The position numbers and the translations under genes were made by a program. DNA of 64,000 bases from Bog-756 sp963778165. Lineage in GTDB: Bacteria > Actinomycetota > Acidimicrobiia > Acidimicrobiales > RAAP-2. The stretch's first letter is position 1. Every line of letters begins with the position of its first letter. The notes under the pieces are model-generated. The model was not told the DNA's origin. It did not search any database and saw only the letters and a list, made by a program, of their open reading frames with translations. Below are positions 18,955 through 28,038 of the stretch, in pieces. The stretch spans positions 1 through 64,000 of the forward strand of contig CAVZTE010000004.1 in the NCBI GenBank assembly GCA_963778165.1, given 5' to 3'.

Positions 18955-20184
18955 ATGGACCTGCGTTACAGCGACGCCGAAGTGGCGTTCCGAGGTGAGC
19001 TGCGTCAGTGGTTGGCAGATGTCCTGCCCACCCTGCCGCCCCGTCCTGCTCCCACTGACTGGCCGGGACGACGCGCCTACGACACCGGTTGGCAGAAGCT
19101 GCTGTTCGACGCCGGTTACGCCGGGGTCGACTGGCCGGTCGAGGGTGGTGGCCGGGGCTCGTCGCCGATCGAGCAGCTCATCTTCAAAGAGGAGCTCGAG
19201 CGGGCCCACGCCCCGTATGTGGGGGTGAACTTCGTAGGCCTCCTCCACGCCGGCCCCACCATCATCGCCGAGGGGACGCCGGAACAACGCCAGCGGTTCC
19301 TTCCCCCCATCCTCCGGGGTGACCACGTCTGGTGCCAGGGATTCTCCGAGCCCGACGCCGGGAGCGACCTGGCCTCACTGCGCACCCGGGCCGTCCGCGA
19401 CGGCGACCACTACGTGGTCACCGGTTCGAAGATCTGGACCTCCCACGCCGAGGTGGCCGACTACTGCGAGTTGCTGGTCCGCACCGGAGCCGACGACAGC
19501 CGCCACCGGGGCATCACCTGGCTGATCCTGCCCATGGACACCCCCGGGATCGAGATCCGGCCGCTGACGACCATCGCCGGCTCCACCGAGTTCGCCGAGC
19601 TCTTTCTCGACGAAGTGCGCGTGCCGGTCGACCTGCGGGTGGGCGACGAGAACGACGGATGGAGGGTGACCATGGTCACGCTCAGCTTCGAACGGGGCAC
19701 GGCCTTCGTCGGTGACCTCCTCGAAGCCATGGAGTTGCTGTCGGACAGCGTGGCACTGGCCATCCGGACCGGTGCCTGGTCGGACCCGGGCGTCCGGCGC
19801 CAGGCCGGCCACCTCCGAGCCGAGCTCGACGCCCTGTGGGCGCTGACCAAGCGCAACGTGTCCCAGGCCGCCCGGACCGGTATCCCCGGGATCGGGGGCA
19901 CTTTGTTCAAGTTGGCCTACTCCGAGGCTCGAAACAAGCTCGGCGAGTTCTCGCTGTCGCTTCTGGGGCGGGCCGGGCTGGCCGCCGACGATGCCGAAGG
20001 TATCGACGGGCGCGGTCCTCTCCCTTCGGAGACCATGGTGGAGGACTGGTTGCGGGGGATCTCGCTGACCATTGCCGCCGGCACCTCGCAGATCCAGCGC
20101 AATATCGTCGGCGAGCGGGTGCTCGGCCTACCCAAGGAGCCACCCGCACCGGCGACTGCAGCCCCTTCGGCGGCGCGCTCGTGA
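18955..20184 (+). CDS. acyl-CoA dehydrogenase (first of second pair)
   Basis: 409 residues. W-C-Q-G-F-S-E-P-D-A-G-S-D-L near residue 125, G-S-K-I-W-T-S near 157, S-F-E-R-G-T near 245 at the position where the catalytic Glu sits in FadE26-like subunits, and C-terminal A-G-T-S-Q-I-Q-R-N-I-V-G-E-R-V-L-G-L-P. It is followed after 43 bp by a shorter, dissimilar dehydrogenase gene, as in heterotetrameric FadE systems. The short gap from the amidohydrolase gene suggests co-transcription from the palindrome-controlled promoter at 17712. Confidence 0.85.
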   Translation: MDLRYSDAEVAFRGELRQWLADVLPTLPPRPAPTDWPGRRAYDTGWQKLLFDAGYAGVDWPVEGGGRGSSPIEQLIFKEELERAHAPYVGVNFVGLLHAGPTIIAEGTPEQRQRFLPPILRGDHVWCQGFSEPDAGSDLASLRTRAVRDGDHYVVTGSKIWTSHAEVADYCELLVRTGADDSRHRGITWLILPMDTPGIEIRPLTTIAGSTEFAELFLDEVRVPVDLRVGDENDGWRVTMVTLSFERGTAFVGDLLEAMELLSDSVALAIRTGAWSDPGVRRQAGHLRAELDALWALTKRNVSQAARTGIPGIGGTLFKLAYSEARNKLGEFSLSLLGRAGLAADDAEGIDGRGPLPSETMVEDWLRGISLTIAAGTSQIQRNIVGERVLGLPKEPPAPATAAPSAARS

Positions 20185-20227
20185 GGAAGGCGCTCACAAG
20201 GACGCTCATGGGGAAGGGTGCTCCGGC

Positions 20228-21254
20228 GTGGACTTCGAACTGACCGAGTTCCAGGTCGACCTGGCTGAGGGCGTACGGCGCCTGCTGGAGGGCCAGTTCC
20301 CGTTGGAGCAGCTGCGGTCCTTCGAAGGAGCAGACCGGGTCATCGATCGCAAGGGATGGCGGCAACTGGGTGAGGCCGGGGTGTTCAACCTCTGCCTGGC
20401 CGAAGAGGCGGGGGGCGTTGGACTGGGACTGTCCGAGGCGGCCCTGGTCTTCGAGGAGCTGGGCCGGTCCCTGGTGCCGGGGCCATTGGTCGCTTCCCAT
20501 CTGGCCTCGGGTCTGATCGACGGGGCTGAGGACGGCTCGGTGGTCGTGGGTCTGGTGGAGCAGGGTTGGTGGTCCGCTGAGCGGGGGTGCTGATGGCGGG
20601 GGTGCTGTTCCCGTGGTCATCGAGTACCTGGACGACCTGGACGTGTTGTTGGTCCTCTCGGAGCAGGGAGTCAGCGCCGTCGATCCCCGATCGGTGGTGG
20701 CCACCCGGCTCCAGCGCCCGATGGACCCGCTGACCCCGGTGTGGTCGGTGGCGTCACTGCCGGAGGGAACCCCGGTCGCCGGACCGGACATCGCGGCCTG
20801 GTGGCGACGCGACGGGGCCGTCCTGACTGCCGCCCTGCAGATCGGCGCGGCAGCCTGGACCACCGAGCTGGCCGTGGAGTACGCCAAGCAACGGCGCCAG
20901 TTCGGTCGGATCATCGGCGGCTTTCAGGCCGTGAAACACATCTGCGCCGACATGGCGGTGCGCACCGAGGTGGCCCGGTGCTCGGTCCAGGCTGCCGCGG
21001 TGACCGTCGACCAGCCGGATGTGGGCGACAGCGAAGTGGCGGCCGCCGGAGCCAAACTCCTGGCTGACGAGGCGGCTATCACCAACGGGCGGTCGTGCAT
21101 CCAGGTGCACGGGGGCATGGGGTTCACCTGGGAGGTCCCGGCCCATCTGGCCTACAAGCGGGCCCGGGTGCTGGCCACCCAGTTCGGGACGGCCGATGAT
21201 CTGGCTGAGTCACTGGGGGCCTCGTTGGCGGCTTCCCTCGAATCGCCGTCATGA
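20228..21254 (+). CDS. acyl-CoA dehydrogenase (second of second pair, frameshifted)
   Basis: The GTG start (V-D-F-E-L-T-E-F-Q-V-D-L) is preceded by GGGGAAGGG at 9 nt. The first frame ends at 20593 after W-W-S-A-E-R-G-C. The second half continues in the +1 frame from about 20566 (G-G-P-L-S-G-G-A-D, then P-V-V-I-E-Y-L-D-D) to 21254 with R-R-Q-F-G-R-I-I-G-G-F-Q-A-V-K-H and V-H-G-G-M-G-F-T-W-E. Removing one T from GGGTTGG (20566-20567) makes the gene continuous, giving about 341 residues, the usual length for the smaller subunit. It is probably the partner of the preceding dehydrogenase. Confidence 0.85.
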
Positions 21255-21278
21255 TCGTGGCTGCTGCTACCGCCCTCA

Positions 21279-21326
21279 CATTCGTTGACGTCGGCCCATT
21301 CGATGACGTCCCATTCGATGACGTCG
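21279..21326. repeat. three CATTCGATGACGTC-type repeats
   Basis: One 18-bp and two 15-bp units follow one another at 21279, 21297 and 21312. They lie between the dehydrogenase stop and the promoter of the LLM oxidoreductase gene. The embedded TGACGTC is palindromic, so a regulatory role is conceivable. Confidence 0.55.
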
Positions 21327-21371
21327 CCCGGTCCGCCGACGCCGGCGCTGACGCAGCACCACGGCGCCACG

Positions 21372-21377
21372 TAACCT
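21372..21377 (+). promoter_or_regulatory. -10 box (TAACCT) of the LLM oxidoreductase gene
   Basis: TAACCT lies exactly 6 nt before GTG 21384 with no Shine-Dalgarno sequence. The same hexamer occurs at 35871 and 44466 upstream of other genes. Confidence 0.5.
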
Positions 21378-21383
21378 GATCCG

Positions 21384-22370
21384 GTGCCCAACCCTTCTGT
21401 CGCCCCGCCCAAGGATGTCGTGAACGTCCTGCCCTCAGGACGGACTGTCTTCGGCATGCAGCTGCCGGTCCAGTCACAGTCGACCATCTACGCGCAGTCG
21501 TGGGAGGCCACCGCCGGGCCCGAGGAGCTGGCCCAGGTGGCACTGGCCTGCGAAGCGGCGGGCTTCTTCTATGTGGGCGTCTGCGATCACACGCTCATTC
21601 CCAGCCGGTTGGCGGGAGCGATGTCGACCACCTGGTACGACACCATCGCCACCCTGGGGTGGCTGGCCGGGATCACCTCGGAGATCCACCTCCTCTCCCA
21701 CGTCTACGTGATCGCACTGCGCCACCCGCTGCGGGCGGCCAAGGAGTTCGCCACCCTGGACGTCCTGTCCGGCGGTCGGGTCATCTGCGGGGTCGGAGCG
21801 GGACACGTCTCGGAGGAGTTCGACTTGATGGGTCCGGCGTTCGATGAGCGTGGGCCAGCCACGGACGAGGCCATCGCCGACCTGGCCGAAGGGCTGGCCG
21901 AGGAGTACCCGGAACTGAACGGGCCCCGGTGGCAGGCCACCGATGTGGGACTCAAGCCCCGACCGGTGCAGTCCCCTCGCCCGCCCATCTGGGTCGGTGG
22001 GTCGTCACCGGCCGCTCTGCGCCGCGCCGCCAGGTTCGGCGACGGTTGGCTGCCACAATCACTTGGTCCCGACCCCGAGCTCCTGGGCACGCTGCGCCGG
22101 TTGCGCCAGGAGTACCGCGACGGTGCACCGCTCGACATCGGCGGCATTGCCAGTGCCATGTATGTCGGTGATCCTCCCGCCGGGTTCGAACTGCCCAAGG
22201 GCACACTGTCCGGTCCGCCGGAGCGGCTGGCGGAGTACGTGCAGACGTTCGCCGACGCCGGTGTAGGGCAGGTGCAGGTGCGATTCCCGTCACGGTCCGT
22301 CGACGAGCTGTGCGAACAGATCAGCTCCTTTGGTCGTGACGTCACTCCGCTGGTCGGGCCGCCCCACTGA
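21384..22370 (+). CDS. LLM-class F420-dependent-type oxidoreductase
   Basis: 328 residues of the luciferase-like monooxygenase fold. Visible features are the N-terminal A-Q-V-A-L-A-C-E-A-A-G-F pattern, D-H-T-L-I-P, A-T-L-D-V-L-S-G-G-R-V-I-C-G-V-G-A-G near 130, P-P-I-W-V-G-G-S-S-P near 200 and A-R-F-G-D-G-W-L-P near 218. Actinobacterial members of this type usually use coenzyme F420, and several reduce or oxidise alcohols, ketones or CoA intermediates. Start at GTG 21384, supported by a -10 box 6 nt upstream. The substrate is unknown. Confidence 0.85.
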   Translation: MPNPSVAPPKDVVNVLPSGRTVFGMQLPVQSQSTIYAQSWEATAGPEELAQVALACEAAGFFYVGVCDHTLIPSRLAGAMSTTWYDTIATLGWLAGITSEIHLLSHVYVIALRHPLRAAKEFATLDVLSGGRVICGVGAGHVSEEFDLMGPAFDERGPATDEAIADLAEGLAEEYPELNGPRWQATDVGLKPRPVQSPRPPIWVGGSSPAALRRAARFGDGWLPQSLGPDPELLGTLRRLRQEYRDGAPLDIGGIASAMYVGDPPAGFELPKGTLSGPPERLAEYVQTFADAGVGQVQVRFPSRSVDELCEQISSFGRDVTPLVGPPH

Positions 22371-22377
22371 TCGGAAT

Positions 22378-22701
22378 GTGAGCGTGTCCGGCCGCATCCG
22401 ACCTCTGATCGCCATTGCTCTGGCGGTGATCGTCGTGGCCGGTCTGGTAGTGGCCGACGTGGTCACCCTGCACCAAGCCAAGCCCAGTTACGACCACGAG
22501 ACCCAGGCGCTCAATCACCTGTTGGGGTCGTCGGACGCCGGCGGCCTCCCGACGAAGACCACCGTGGCGAAGTCGCCCGGAGCCTCGACCTCCGGAAGCG
22601 GGCCGATGCCGAGCCCAGGGGTGGCGTCACACGCCACGACGACCACGACGATTGGCACCGGTCCAGCCACAGACTCGACAGGCTCGGGCTCGTCCCCGTG
22701 A
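22378..22701 (+). CDS. small single-pass membrane protein with Ser/Thr/Pro-rich tail
   Basis: About 107 residues: a short basic N-terminus (S-G-R-I-R-P), one membrane segment (about residues 9-29) and a Gly/Ser/Thr-rich tail predicted to be outside the cell. GTG 22378 lies 7 nt after the LLM gene stop. It is convergent with another single-pass protein with a Thr-rich tail (22714-23364); the two stops are 12 bp apart. I do not recognise a family. Confidence 0.6.
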   Translation: MSVSGRIRPLIAIALAVIVVAGLVVADVVTLHQAKPSYDHETQALNHLLGSSDAGGLPTKTTVAKSPGASTSGSGPMPSPGVASHATTTTTIGTGPATDSTGSGSSP

Positions 22702-22713
22702 CCCGACCTTCCG

Positions 22714-23364
22714 TTACGGGGCGGTGGTGCTCGTGCCCGTTTTCGAGGTGCCCACCTTGGTGGTCGTCGTAGAGCCCGAGGATCCCACCTGTGTGGTGGT
22801 GGTCGACGGCGGAACAGTGGTGGAACTGCCGGGAGACTGACCTGAAGTCGTTGTGGTGGCGTGTCCAGCGGACGTCGTGGTGGTGTCGGGCCGAGTCGGA
22901 GTGGTGGATCCAGTGGTGCTGGTCGGGCTGGTGGTGCTGGTTGTGGAGGTCGTCGTGGTAGTCGTAGTCGCAGGAACGAGGTTGTACTGCTGACCATTTG
23001 GCCCTGTCACCACTACGGGTGCGCTCTGGGGCGGATACAGGTGCAGCAGAATCCCGAACCCGATGAAGGCCACCACCATCAACAAGGTGGACCGACGGAT
23101 CGGGAGCAGCCGGTGTACGGGGACCGACATGTACCCCACCAATTTGCTGTGCCTCTGATCCTCATCGGGGTCGATCGGCGAGGACGACGCGCCGCCCGGC
23201 TGAGTTGGCAGGCGCTGGGTGGCGTCACCGGTGGTGGCAGGTTGACTCGATAGCCGCTGCGTGGCGTCGCCAGAGGCACCCGGCTGGCTCGGCAGCCGCC
23301 GGGTGGCATCGTCGGAGCCGCCGCCGGGCTGGTCCCCTCCGGTCCCGTCGCCCAGGCCGCTCAC
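22714..23364 (-). CDS. single-pass membrane protein with DATQRL repeats and Thr-rich tail
   Basis: 216 residues. The cytoplasmic N-terminus (about 1-85) contains D-A-T-R-R-L, D-A-T-Q-R-L and D-A-T-Q-R-L, spaced about 15 residues apart in Pro/Gln/Ser linkers. A membrane segment follows near 90-110, then about 95 residues of almost pure Thr/Ser/Gly/Pro. The evenly spaced Thr could be kinase or FHA-domain targets (inference). Its GTG start overlaps the TGA stop of the MscS gene, so the two are translationally coupled. The Thr-rich tail is probably exposed and possibly glycosylated. Confidence 0.7.
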   Translation of the reverse strand: MSGLGDGTGGDQPGGGSDDATRRLPSQPGASGDATQRLSSQPATTGDATQRLPTQPGGASSSPIDPDEDQRHSKLVGYMSVPVHRLLPIRRSTLLMVVAFIGFGILLHLYPPQSAPVVVTGPNGQQYNLVPATTTTTTTSTTSTTSPTSTTGSTTPTRPDTTTTSAGHATTTTSGQSPGSSTTVPPSTTTTQVGSSGSTTTTKVGTSKTGTSTTAP

Positions 23365-24161
23365 GTGGTGGTCGTTTCGATGGACGGGGAGAAGATGTCG
23401 GCGGCGCGCAGGGCGTTGGCCGCCCGCAGCCGGATCTCACGTCCCACTTCGAACTGGCGCCCCGGAAGGGTCCTGGCGATCAGACGCAGCTGCACGTAGC
23501 CCACGTCGATGGTCTCCACTCCGGCCACCACCGGTGGACCGAGCAGAAGATCCTTCCAACGGGGATCGGAGGCCATCTGGGTGACTACGTCCTTCAGGAT
23601 CGACGTCACCTTCTCGAGGTCCTCGGTGACGGCCACCGGGATATCGATCACCGCCTTCGACCAGTCCTTGGACAGGTTGGTGACCTGGCGCATGGCACTG
23701 TTCGGCACCACCACCAACTCGCCCTGGGCGGTCCGCAACTTGGTGATCCGCAGGGTCAGCTCCTCGACGGTGCCGGTGACGCTGGTGGCTTGGCCCGGCA
23801 CCGACAGCCGGATCAGGTCACCGAAGGAGAACTGATGCTCGGTGAGGAGGAAGAACCCGGCCAGCAGGTCGGCCACCATCTGTTGGGCACCGAAGCCCAG
23901 GCCGATGCCGATGACGGTGGCCGGCGCCACCAGGGTGGTCAGGGGTATGCCCAGTCGGTCCAAGGCCAGGATGCCGGCGATGAAGGAGACCAGGGCCACC
24001 ACCACCCACTCGACGGCCTCGCTCACGGCACGCGACCGCTTCAGCCTCTCGGAGGCCAGGGCCCCGGATTCGATCTGGATGCGGATCTGCCCGTCGATCC
24101 AGCGACGGCGTCGTGCCCCGAACCAGTGGGCGAAGCGAACCACCAGGCCCGCGCCCAACAC
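23361..24161 (-). CDS. MscS-family mechanosensitive ion channel
   Basis: 266 residues. Two hydrophobic segments (about 40-60 and 62-80) lead into the pore helix P-A-T-V-I-G-I-G-L-G-F-G-A-Q-Q-M-V-A-D, then the beta domain (F-S-F-G-D-L-I-R-L, then G-T-V-E-E-L-T-L-R-I-T-K-L-R and V-V-P-N-S) and the alpha/beta C-terminal domain. The length fits a compact MscS. GTG 24161 is the earliest good start after an in-frame stop, but the hydrophobic run begins upstream (L-L-P-A-V-V-L-V-L), so the true start may be slightly earlier. The next gene overlaps its stop. Confidence 0.8.
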   Translation of the reverse strand: MLGAGLVVRFAHWFGARRRRWIDGQIRIQIESGALASERLKRSRAVSEAVEWVVVALVSFIAGILALDRLGIPLTTLVAPATVIGIGLGFGAQQMVADLLAGFFLLTEHQFSFGDLIRLSVPGQATSVTGTVEELTLRITKLRTAQGELVVVPNSAMRQVTNLSKDWSKAVIDIPVAVTEDLEKVTSILKDVVTQMASDPRWKDLLLGPPVVAGVETIDVGYVQLRLIARTLPGRQFEVGREIRLRAANALRAADIFSPSIETTTT

Positions 24162-24350
24162 CAGTACGACAGCCGGGAGCAGGTGGTTCTGGAGCCAGAG
24201 GTGGTCGATGCGGGAAAATTACCCATCCACCCCGGCCCCCTCTTCCCGCTTCCGACGGAGATGGAGCTGGTCGGACTGCCTCAGGAGCGACCGCATCCCG
24301 GGGCAGGGCCACCCGGGGAGCCGGGGCGGGACCCCCGGCGACGTCGTAAA

Positions 24351-24365
24351 CTGACGGTCTGTCAG
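24351..24365. promoter_or_regulatory. palindromic operator CTGACGGTCTGTCAG
   Basis: Same motif as at 17688, with one mismatch between the arms. A possible -10 box, TAAACT (24347-24352), overlaps its left edge, so the operator would cover the transcription start. It lies 22 bp before the ATG of the amidohydrolase gene. Confidence 0.65.
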
Positions 24366-24387
24366 GTCCAGCGAAGGGAACACCACC

Positions 24388-26121
24388 ATGTACGACTACG
24401 TGATCCGGAACGGCCTGGTCGTGGACGGCACCGGGGCCCCGGCCCGACGGGCCGACGTGGCCGTATCGGACGGGAAGATCGCCGTGGTCGGCGAGGTCGA
24501 CGGAGGCGGCACCACCGAATTCGACGCCGAAGGGCTGGTGGTGGCCCCGGGCATCATCGATCCCCACACCCACTACGACGCCCAGCTGTTCTGGGACCCG
24601 ACCGCCTCCCCCTCCAACCTGCACGGGGTGACCACGGTCATCGGCGGCAACTGCGGGTTCACCCTGGCCCCGATCAAGGCCGAGGACCACGACTACATCC
24701 GGCGGATGATGGCCAAGGTCGAGGGCATGCCGCTCCCGGCTCTCGAGAACGGCCTGCCCTGGGACTGGACCAGCTTCAGCGACTACCTGGCCAAGTTGGA
24801 AGGGAACCTGGGGGTGAATGCGGGGTTCCTGGTCGGGCACTGCGCCCTGCGTCGCTGGGTGATGGGCGGGGAACGGGGATCCGAGGTGGCCACCGACGAG
24901 GAGATCGCCGAGATGTCGCGCCTGCTGGCCGAGTCCCTGGAGGCCGGCGGGATGGGCTTCTCGTCGTCCCAGTCGCGCACCCACTCCGACGGGGACGGGA
25001 ACCCCATCTCGTCCCGCAACGCCGACCGACGCGAGATGTTGGCCTTCTGCGAGGTGGTGCGGGACCACCCCGGCACGACCCTCGAGTACATCACCAACGG
25101 CTGCCTGGACACCTTCACCGACGAGGAGATCGACCTCATGGTGGCCATGACCACCACGGCCCGGCGTCCGCTCAACTGGAACCTCCTCACCATCGACTCG
25201 CGGACCCCGGACAAGACCAAGCGGCAGTTGGAGGCGTCGGTCGCCGCGGCCGATGCCGGCGGGCGGATCGTGGCCCTGACCATGCCCACCCTGGTGCCGA
25301 TGAACATGAGCTTCCGGACCCACTGCGCCCTGTTCCTCATCCCGGGGTGGGGTGACGTCATGGGGCTGCCCCTGGAGCAGCGGATCGAGAAGCTGCGGGA
25401 CCCGGCCGTGCGCGACCAGCTGGACGAGCTGGCCCACTCCGAGCAGGCCGGCGTGTTCCGCCGGCTCTCCCACTGGGCCAACTACATCATCGGGGACACC
25501 TTCTCGGCGGAGAACGAGGGCCTGAGCTGGCGTGACGTGGGCTCGATCGCTGAGGAGCAGGGCAAGCCACCCTTCGACGCCCTCCTCGACCTGGTCATCG
25601 CCGACGACCTGCGCACCGTGCTGTGGCCCAAGGCCTCCGACGGGGACGACGCCTCCTGGGCCGCCCGGGTCGAGGTGTGGGACGACCCCGGGGCCATGGT
25701 GGGCGGCTCCGACGCCGGGGCCCACCTCGACCGGATGTGCGGTTCCAACTACCCGACCTCGTTCCTGGGGGACTGCCTGCGCAAGCGCAAGCTGGTGCCC
25801 ATGGAGCGGGCCGTCCAACTGATGACCGAGGCACCGGCGGAGCTCTTCGGGCTGCACGATCGGGGCCGGGTGGCCGAAGGTCTCTGCGCCGACCTGTTCG
25901 TCTTCGATCCCGAAACCGTGGGCTCGGAGCCCGCCACCCTGGTCAACGACCTGCCGGGGGGAAGCCCGCGCCTGATCGCCGACGCCATCGGGGTGGTCCG
26001 GGTACTGGTCAACGGGGTCGAGACCATCGCCGACGGCAAGCCCACCGGCAACCTGCCCGGCACCTTGCTCAAGTCAGGTCGGGACACGGTCACGGTCGAT
26101 CCGTCGGCTGCCCGGGTCTGA
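24388..26121 (+). CDS. N-acyl-D-amino-acid deacylase-like amidohydrolase
   Basis: 577 residues of the urease/dihydroorotase-type amidohydrolase superfamily. The N-terminal small beta domain (Y-D-Y-V-I-R-N-G-L-V-V-D-G-T-G) is followed by the metal motif I-D-P-H-T-H-Y-D-A-Q near residue 62. Also visible are G-G-N-C-G-F near 88, G-H-C-A-L-R near 150, and G-G-S-D-A-G-A-H near 438 with the catalytic Asp. The C-terminal small domain resumes at L-C-A-D-L-F-V-F-D-P. The reaction is probably hydrolysis of an amide or cyclic amide. The ATG is preceded by GAAGGGAA, and the palindromic operator is just upstream. Confidence 0.8.
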   Translation: MYDYVIRNGLVVDGTGAPARRADVAVSDGKIAVVGEVDGGGTTEFDAEGLVVAPGIIDPHTHYDAQLFWDPTASPSNLHGVTTVIGGNCGFTLAPIKAEDHDYIRRMMAKVEGMPLPALENGLPWDWTSFSDYLAKLEGNLGVNAGFLVGHCALRRWVMGGERGSEVATDEEIAEMSRLLAESLEAGGMGFSSSQSRTHSDGDGNPISSRNADRREMLAFCEVVRDHPGTTLEYITNGCLDTFTDEEIDLMVAMTTTARRPLNWNLLTIDSRTPDKTKRQLEASVAAADAGGRIVALTMPTLVPMNMSFRTHCALFLIPGWGDVMGLPLEQRIEKLRDPAVRDQLDELAHSEQAGVFRRLSHWANYIIGDTFSAENEGLSWRDVGSIAEEQGKPPFDALLDLVIADDLRTVLWPKASDGDDASWAARVEVWDDPGAMVGGSDAGAHLDRMCGSNYPTSFLGDCLRKRKLVPMERAVQLMTEAPAELFGLHDRGRVAEGLCADLFVFDPETVGSEPATLVNDLPGGSPRLIADAIGVVRVLVNGVETIADGKPTGNLPGTLLKSGRDTVTVDPSAARV

Positions 26122-26202
26122 ACGAGCGGCACGGGTCTGAACGAGCGGCCCGGGTCTGAACGGCTGCCCGGGTCTGAACGGCTGCCCGGACTCAGCGAGC
26201 GG
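26111..26202. repeat. five 18-19-bp tandem repeats including the amidohydrolase stop codon
   Basis: Units start at 26111, 26130, 26149, 26167 and 26185. The first four contain GGGTCTGAACG, whose TGA in unit 1 (26119-26121) is the stop codon of the gene. The gene's last codons and stop have apparently been amplified several times. Confidence 0.8.
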
Positions 26203-26284
26203 CACGGTCTGAGACAACCGATCGGGTCCGACGCGACACTCCAAACCCCCGAGCGGCCGATCTGCCCCCCACCAGTGACCGACG

Positions 26285-26306
26285 TACACTGCTGACGCGG
26301 CGTCAG
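26285..26306 (+). promoter_or_regulatory. promoter and palindromic operator of the aldehyde dehydrogenase gene
   Basis: TACACT (26285-26290) is a candidate -10 box. CTGACGCGGCGTCAG (26292-26306) directly after it is a perfect palindrome of the type found at 17688, 24351 and 31888. It would cover the transcription start. The resulting leader is about 115 nt and ends in a ribosome-binding site. Confidence 0.65.
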
Positions 26307-26412
26307 ATAGTCGCCACCGTGCCCGACCACCGCAAGGCGCCGGAGCGGCCGGCGGTCCGCCCGGAGTCAGCCAGCACCGCGAACCAACCAGCACCGCGAA
26401 AGGGGACCCACC

Positions 26413-27881
26413 ATGGGTAATCAGGCCAGCAGAGACGAGACGCAGCTCCTGATCGGGGGGAAGTGGGTCGAGGCCGGCAACGGGACCTACGACATCATCA
26501 ACCCGGCCACCGAGCAGGTGGTGGGCCAGGCCCCCAATGCGTCGGTGGCCGATGCCGAGGCGGCCGCGGCGGCGGCCCGGGAGGCCTTCCCGGCCTGGGC
26601 GGCCACTCCGGTGGAGGAGCGGCTGGCCCTGCTGAAGAAGGCGGCGGCGGCCATCCGGGCCAAGGGTGACGACCTGGTGCCCCTGGTCATCGCCGAGACG
26701 GGGGCCACCGCCTCGGTCGGCTCCCGCATGCAGGTCCCGGTGAGCGCAGCCCGCTTCGACCGCTACTCGCGGGATATCAGCCACGTCCAGGAGCACATGC
26801 TCCCCCCATCGTCTCCGAGGCCACTCCCCTGGCCCCGGGCGGCCTGATCAGTGCCCTGGCCTACCGCCAGCCCGTCGGCGTGGTCACCGCCATCGCCAGC
26901 TACAACTTCCCCATGACCAACATGGCCGGCAAGGTGGCCCCGGCCCTGGCCATGGGCAACACCGTGATCATGAAGCCGGCCCCGCAGGACCCGCTGGCCG
27001 TCATCGAGATGGCCCGGGTGCTCGACGAGGTGGGATTCCCTCCCGGCGTGGTCAACATCATCAACTCCCAGGGGCCCGAGCCGGCGACCGCCCTCACCAC
27101 CACCCCTGACGTCGACATGGTCTCGTTCACCGGATCGACGGCGGTGGGCCAGCGCATCGCCTCGGCCGGCGCCCCCACCATGAAGCGACTCCTGATGGAG
27201 CTGGGTGGCAAGGGTGGGGCCGTGATCTTCGAGGACGCCGACATCAAGGGCGTAGTCGGTGCCATCGGGTCGGTGTGGGCCTTCCACTCCGGCCAGATCT
27301 GCACCGCCCCCACCCGGGCCATCGTGCACCGGAGCATCTTCGACCAGGTGGTGGCGGGGCTCACCCAGTTCGCCGGGGTCCTCAAGGTGGGTGACCCCAC
27401 CGAGATGTCCACGGTGGTGGGCCCGGTCATCTCGGCGGCGCAACAGCAGAGGATCTTCGACCACATCGAAACGGCCCGCAAAGAGGGTGAAGTGGTGGTC
27501 GGTGGTGGTCGCCCCGAGCACCTCGACACCGGTTACTACGTCGAGCCCACCCTGGTGGTCGGGACCAACAACATCACCGTGGCCCGCGAGGAGATCTTCG
27601 GGCCGGTGGTGGTGGCCATCCCTTTCGACGACGAGGACGAGGGCATCGCCATCGCCAACGACTCGGAGTTCGGCCTGTACGACTACGTGTTCTCCAAGGA
27701 CACGCCCCGGGCCTTCCGGGTGGCCAAGCAGCTACGGGCCGGGCACGTCGGCATCAACACCGCCCAGCGCAACATGGACGCTCCCTTCGGTGGCTTCAAG
27801 ATGAGCGGCATCGGGCGTGACGGCGGCGACACCGGGCTCGAGGCCTACTCGGAGATGCAGTCCATCATCTGGTCGAGCTGA
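26413..27881 (+). CDS. aldehyde dehydrogenase family protein (frameshifted)
   Basis: An NAD(P)-dependent aldehyde dehydrogenase of about 489 residues. Frame 1 covers G-K-W-V-E-A-G-N-G-T-Y-D-I-I-N-P-A-T-E to about 26803. The rest, from P-I-V-S-E-A-T-P through Y-N-F-P-M, the cofactor motif F-T-G-S-T-A-V-G, the catalytic Glu in M-E-L-G-G-K-G, the catalytic Cys in H-S-G-Q-I-C-T-A-P and E-E-I-F-G-P-V-V, is two frames away. The break is in a run of six C (26802-26807); seven C would make it continuous. The ATG has GAAAGGGG upstream. The palindromic operator in its leader places it in the same putative regulon as the two amidohydrolases. The substrate is unknown. Confidence 0.85.
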
Positions 27882-27911
27882 TCAATCATCTGGTCCAGCT
27901 GAATTAGCTGA
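27864..27911. repeat. duplication of the aldehyde dehydrogenase 3' end and stop codon
   Basis: A 21-bp segment (27864-27884) containing the last codons and TGA is repeated with two differences at the end and one inside (27885-27905). A further AGCTGA follows. Confidence 0.7.
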
Positions 27912-28038
27912 GGCCCGGGCCGACTCGGCTGGCCAGGCTGACCGGCCGCGCTCACCAGCCCGACCGGCTCCGCTCCCCGCTCACTATCCCTGTTCGACTT
28001 TTCGGCCGGCCCGGCCCAACCGCCGAGCCGTCCGAAGA

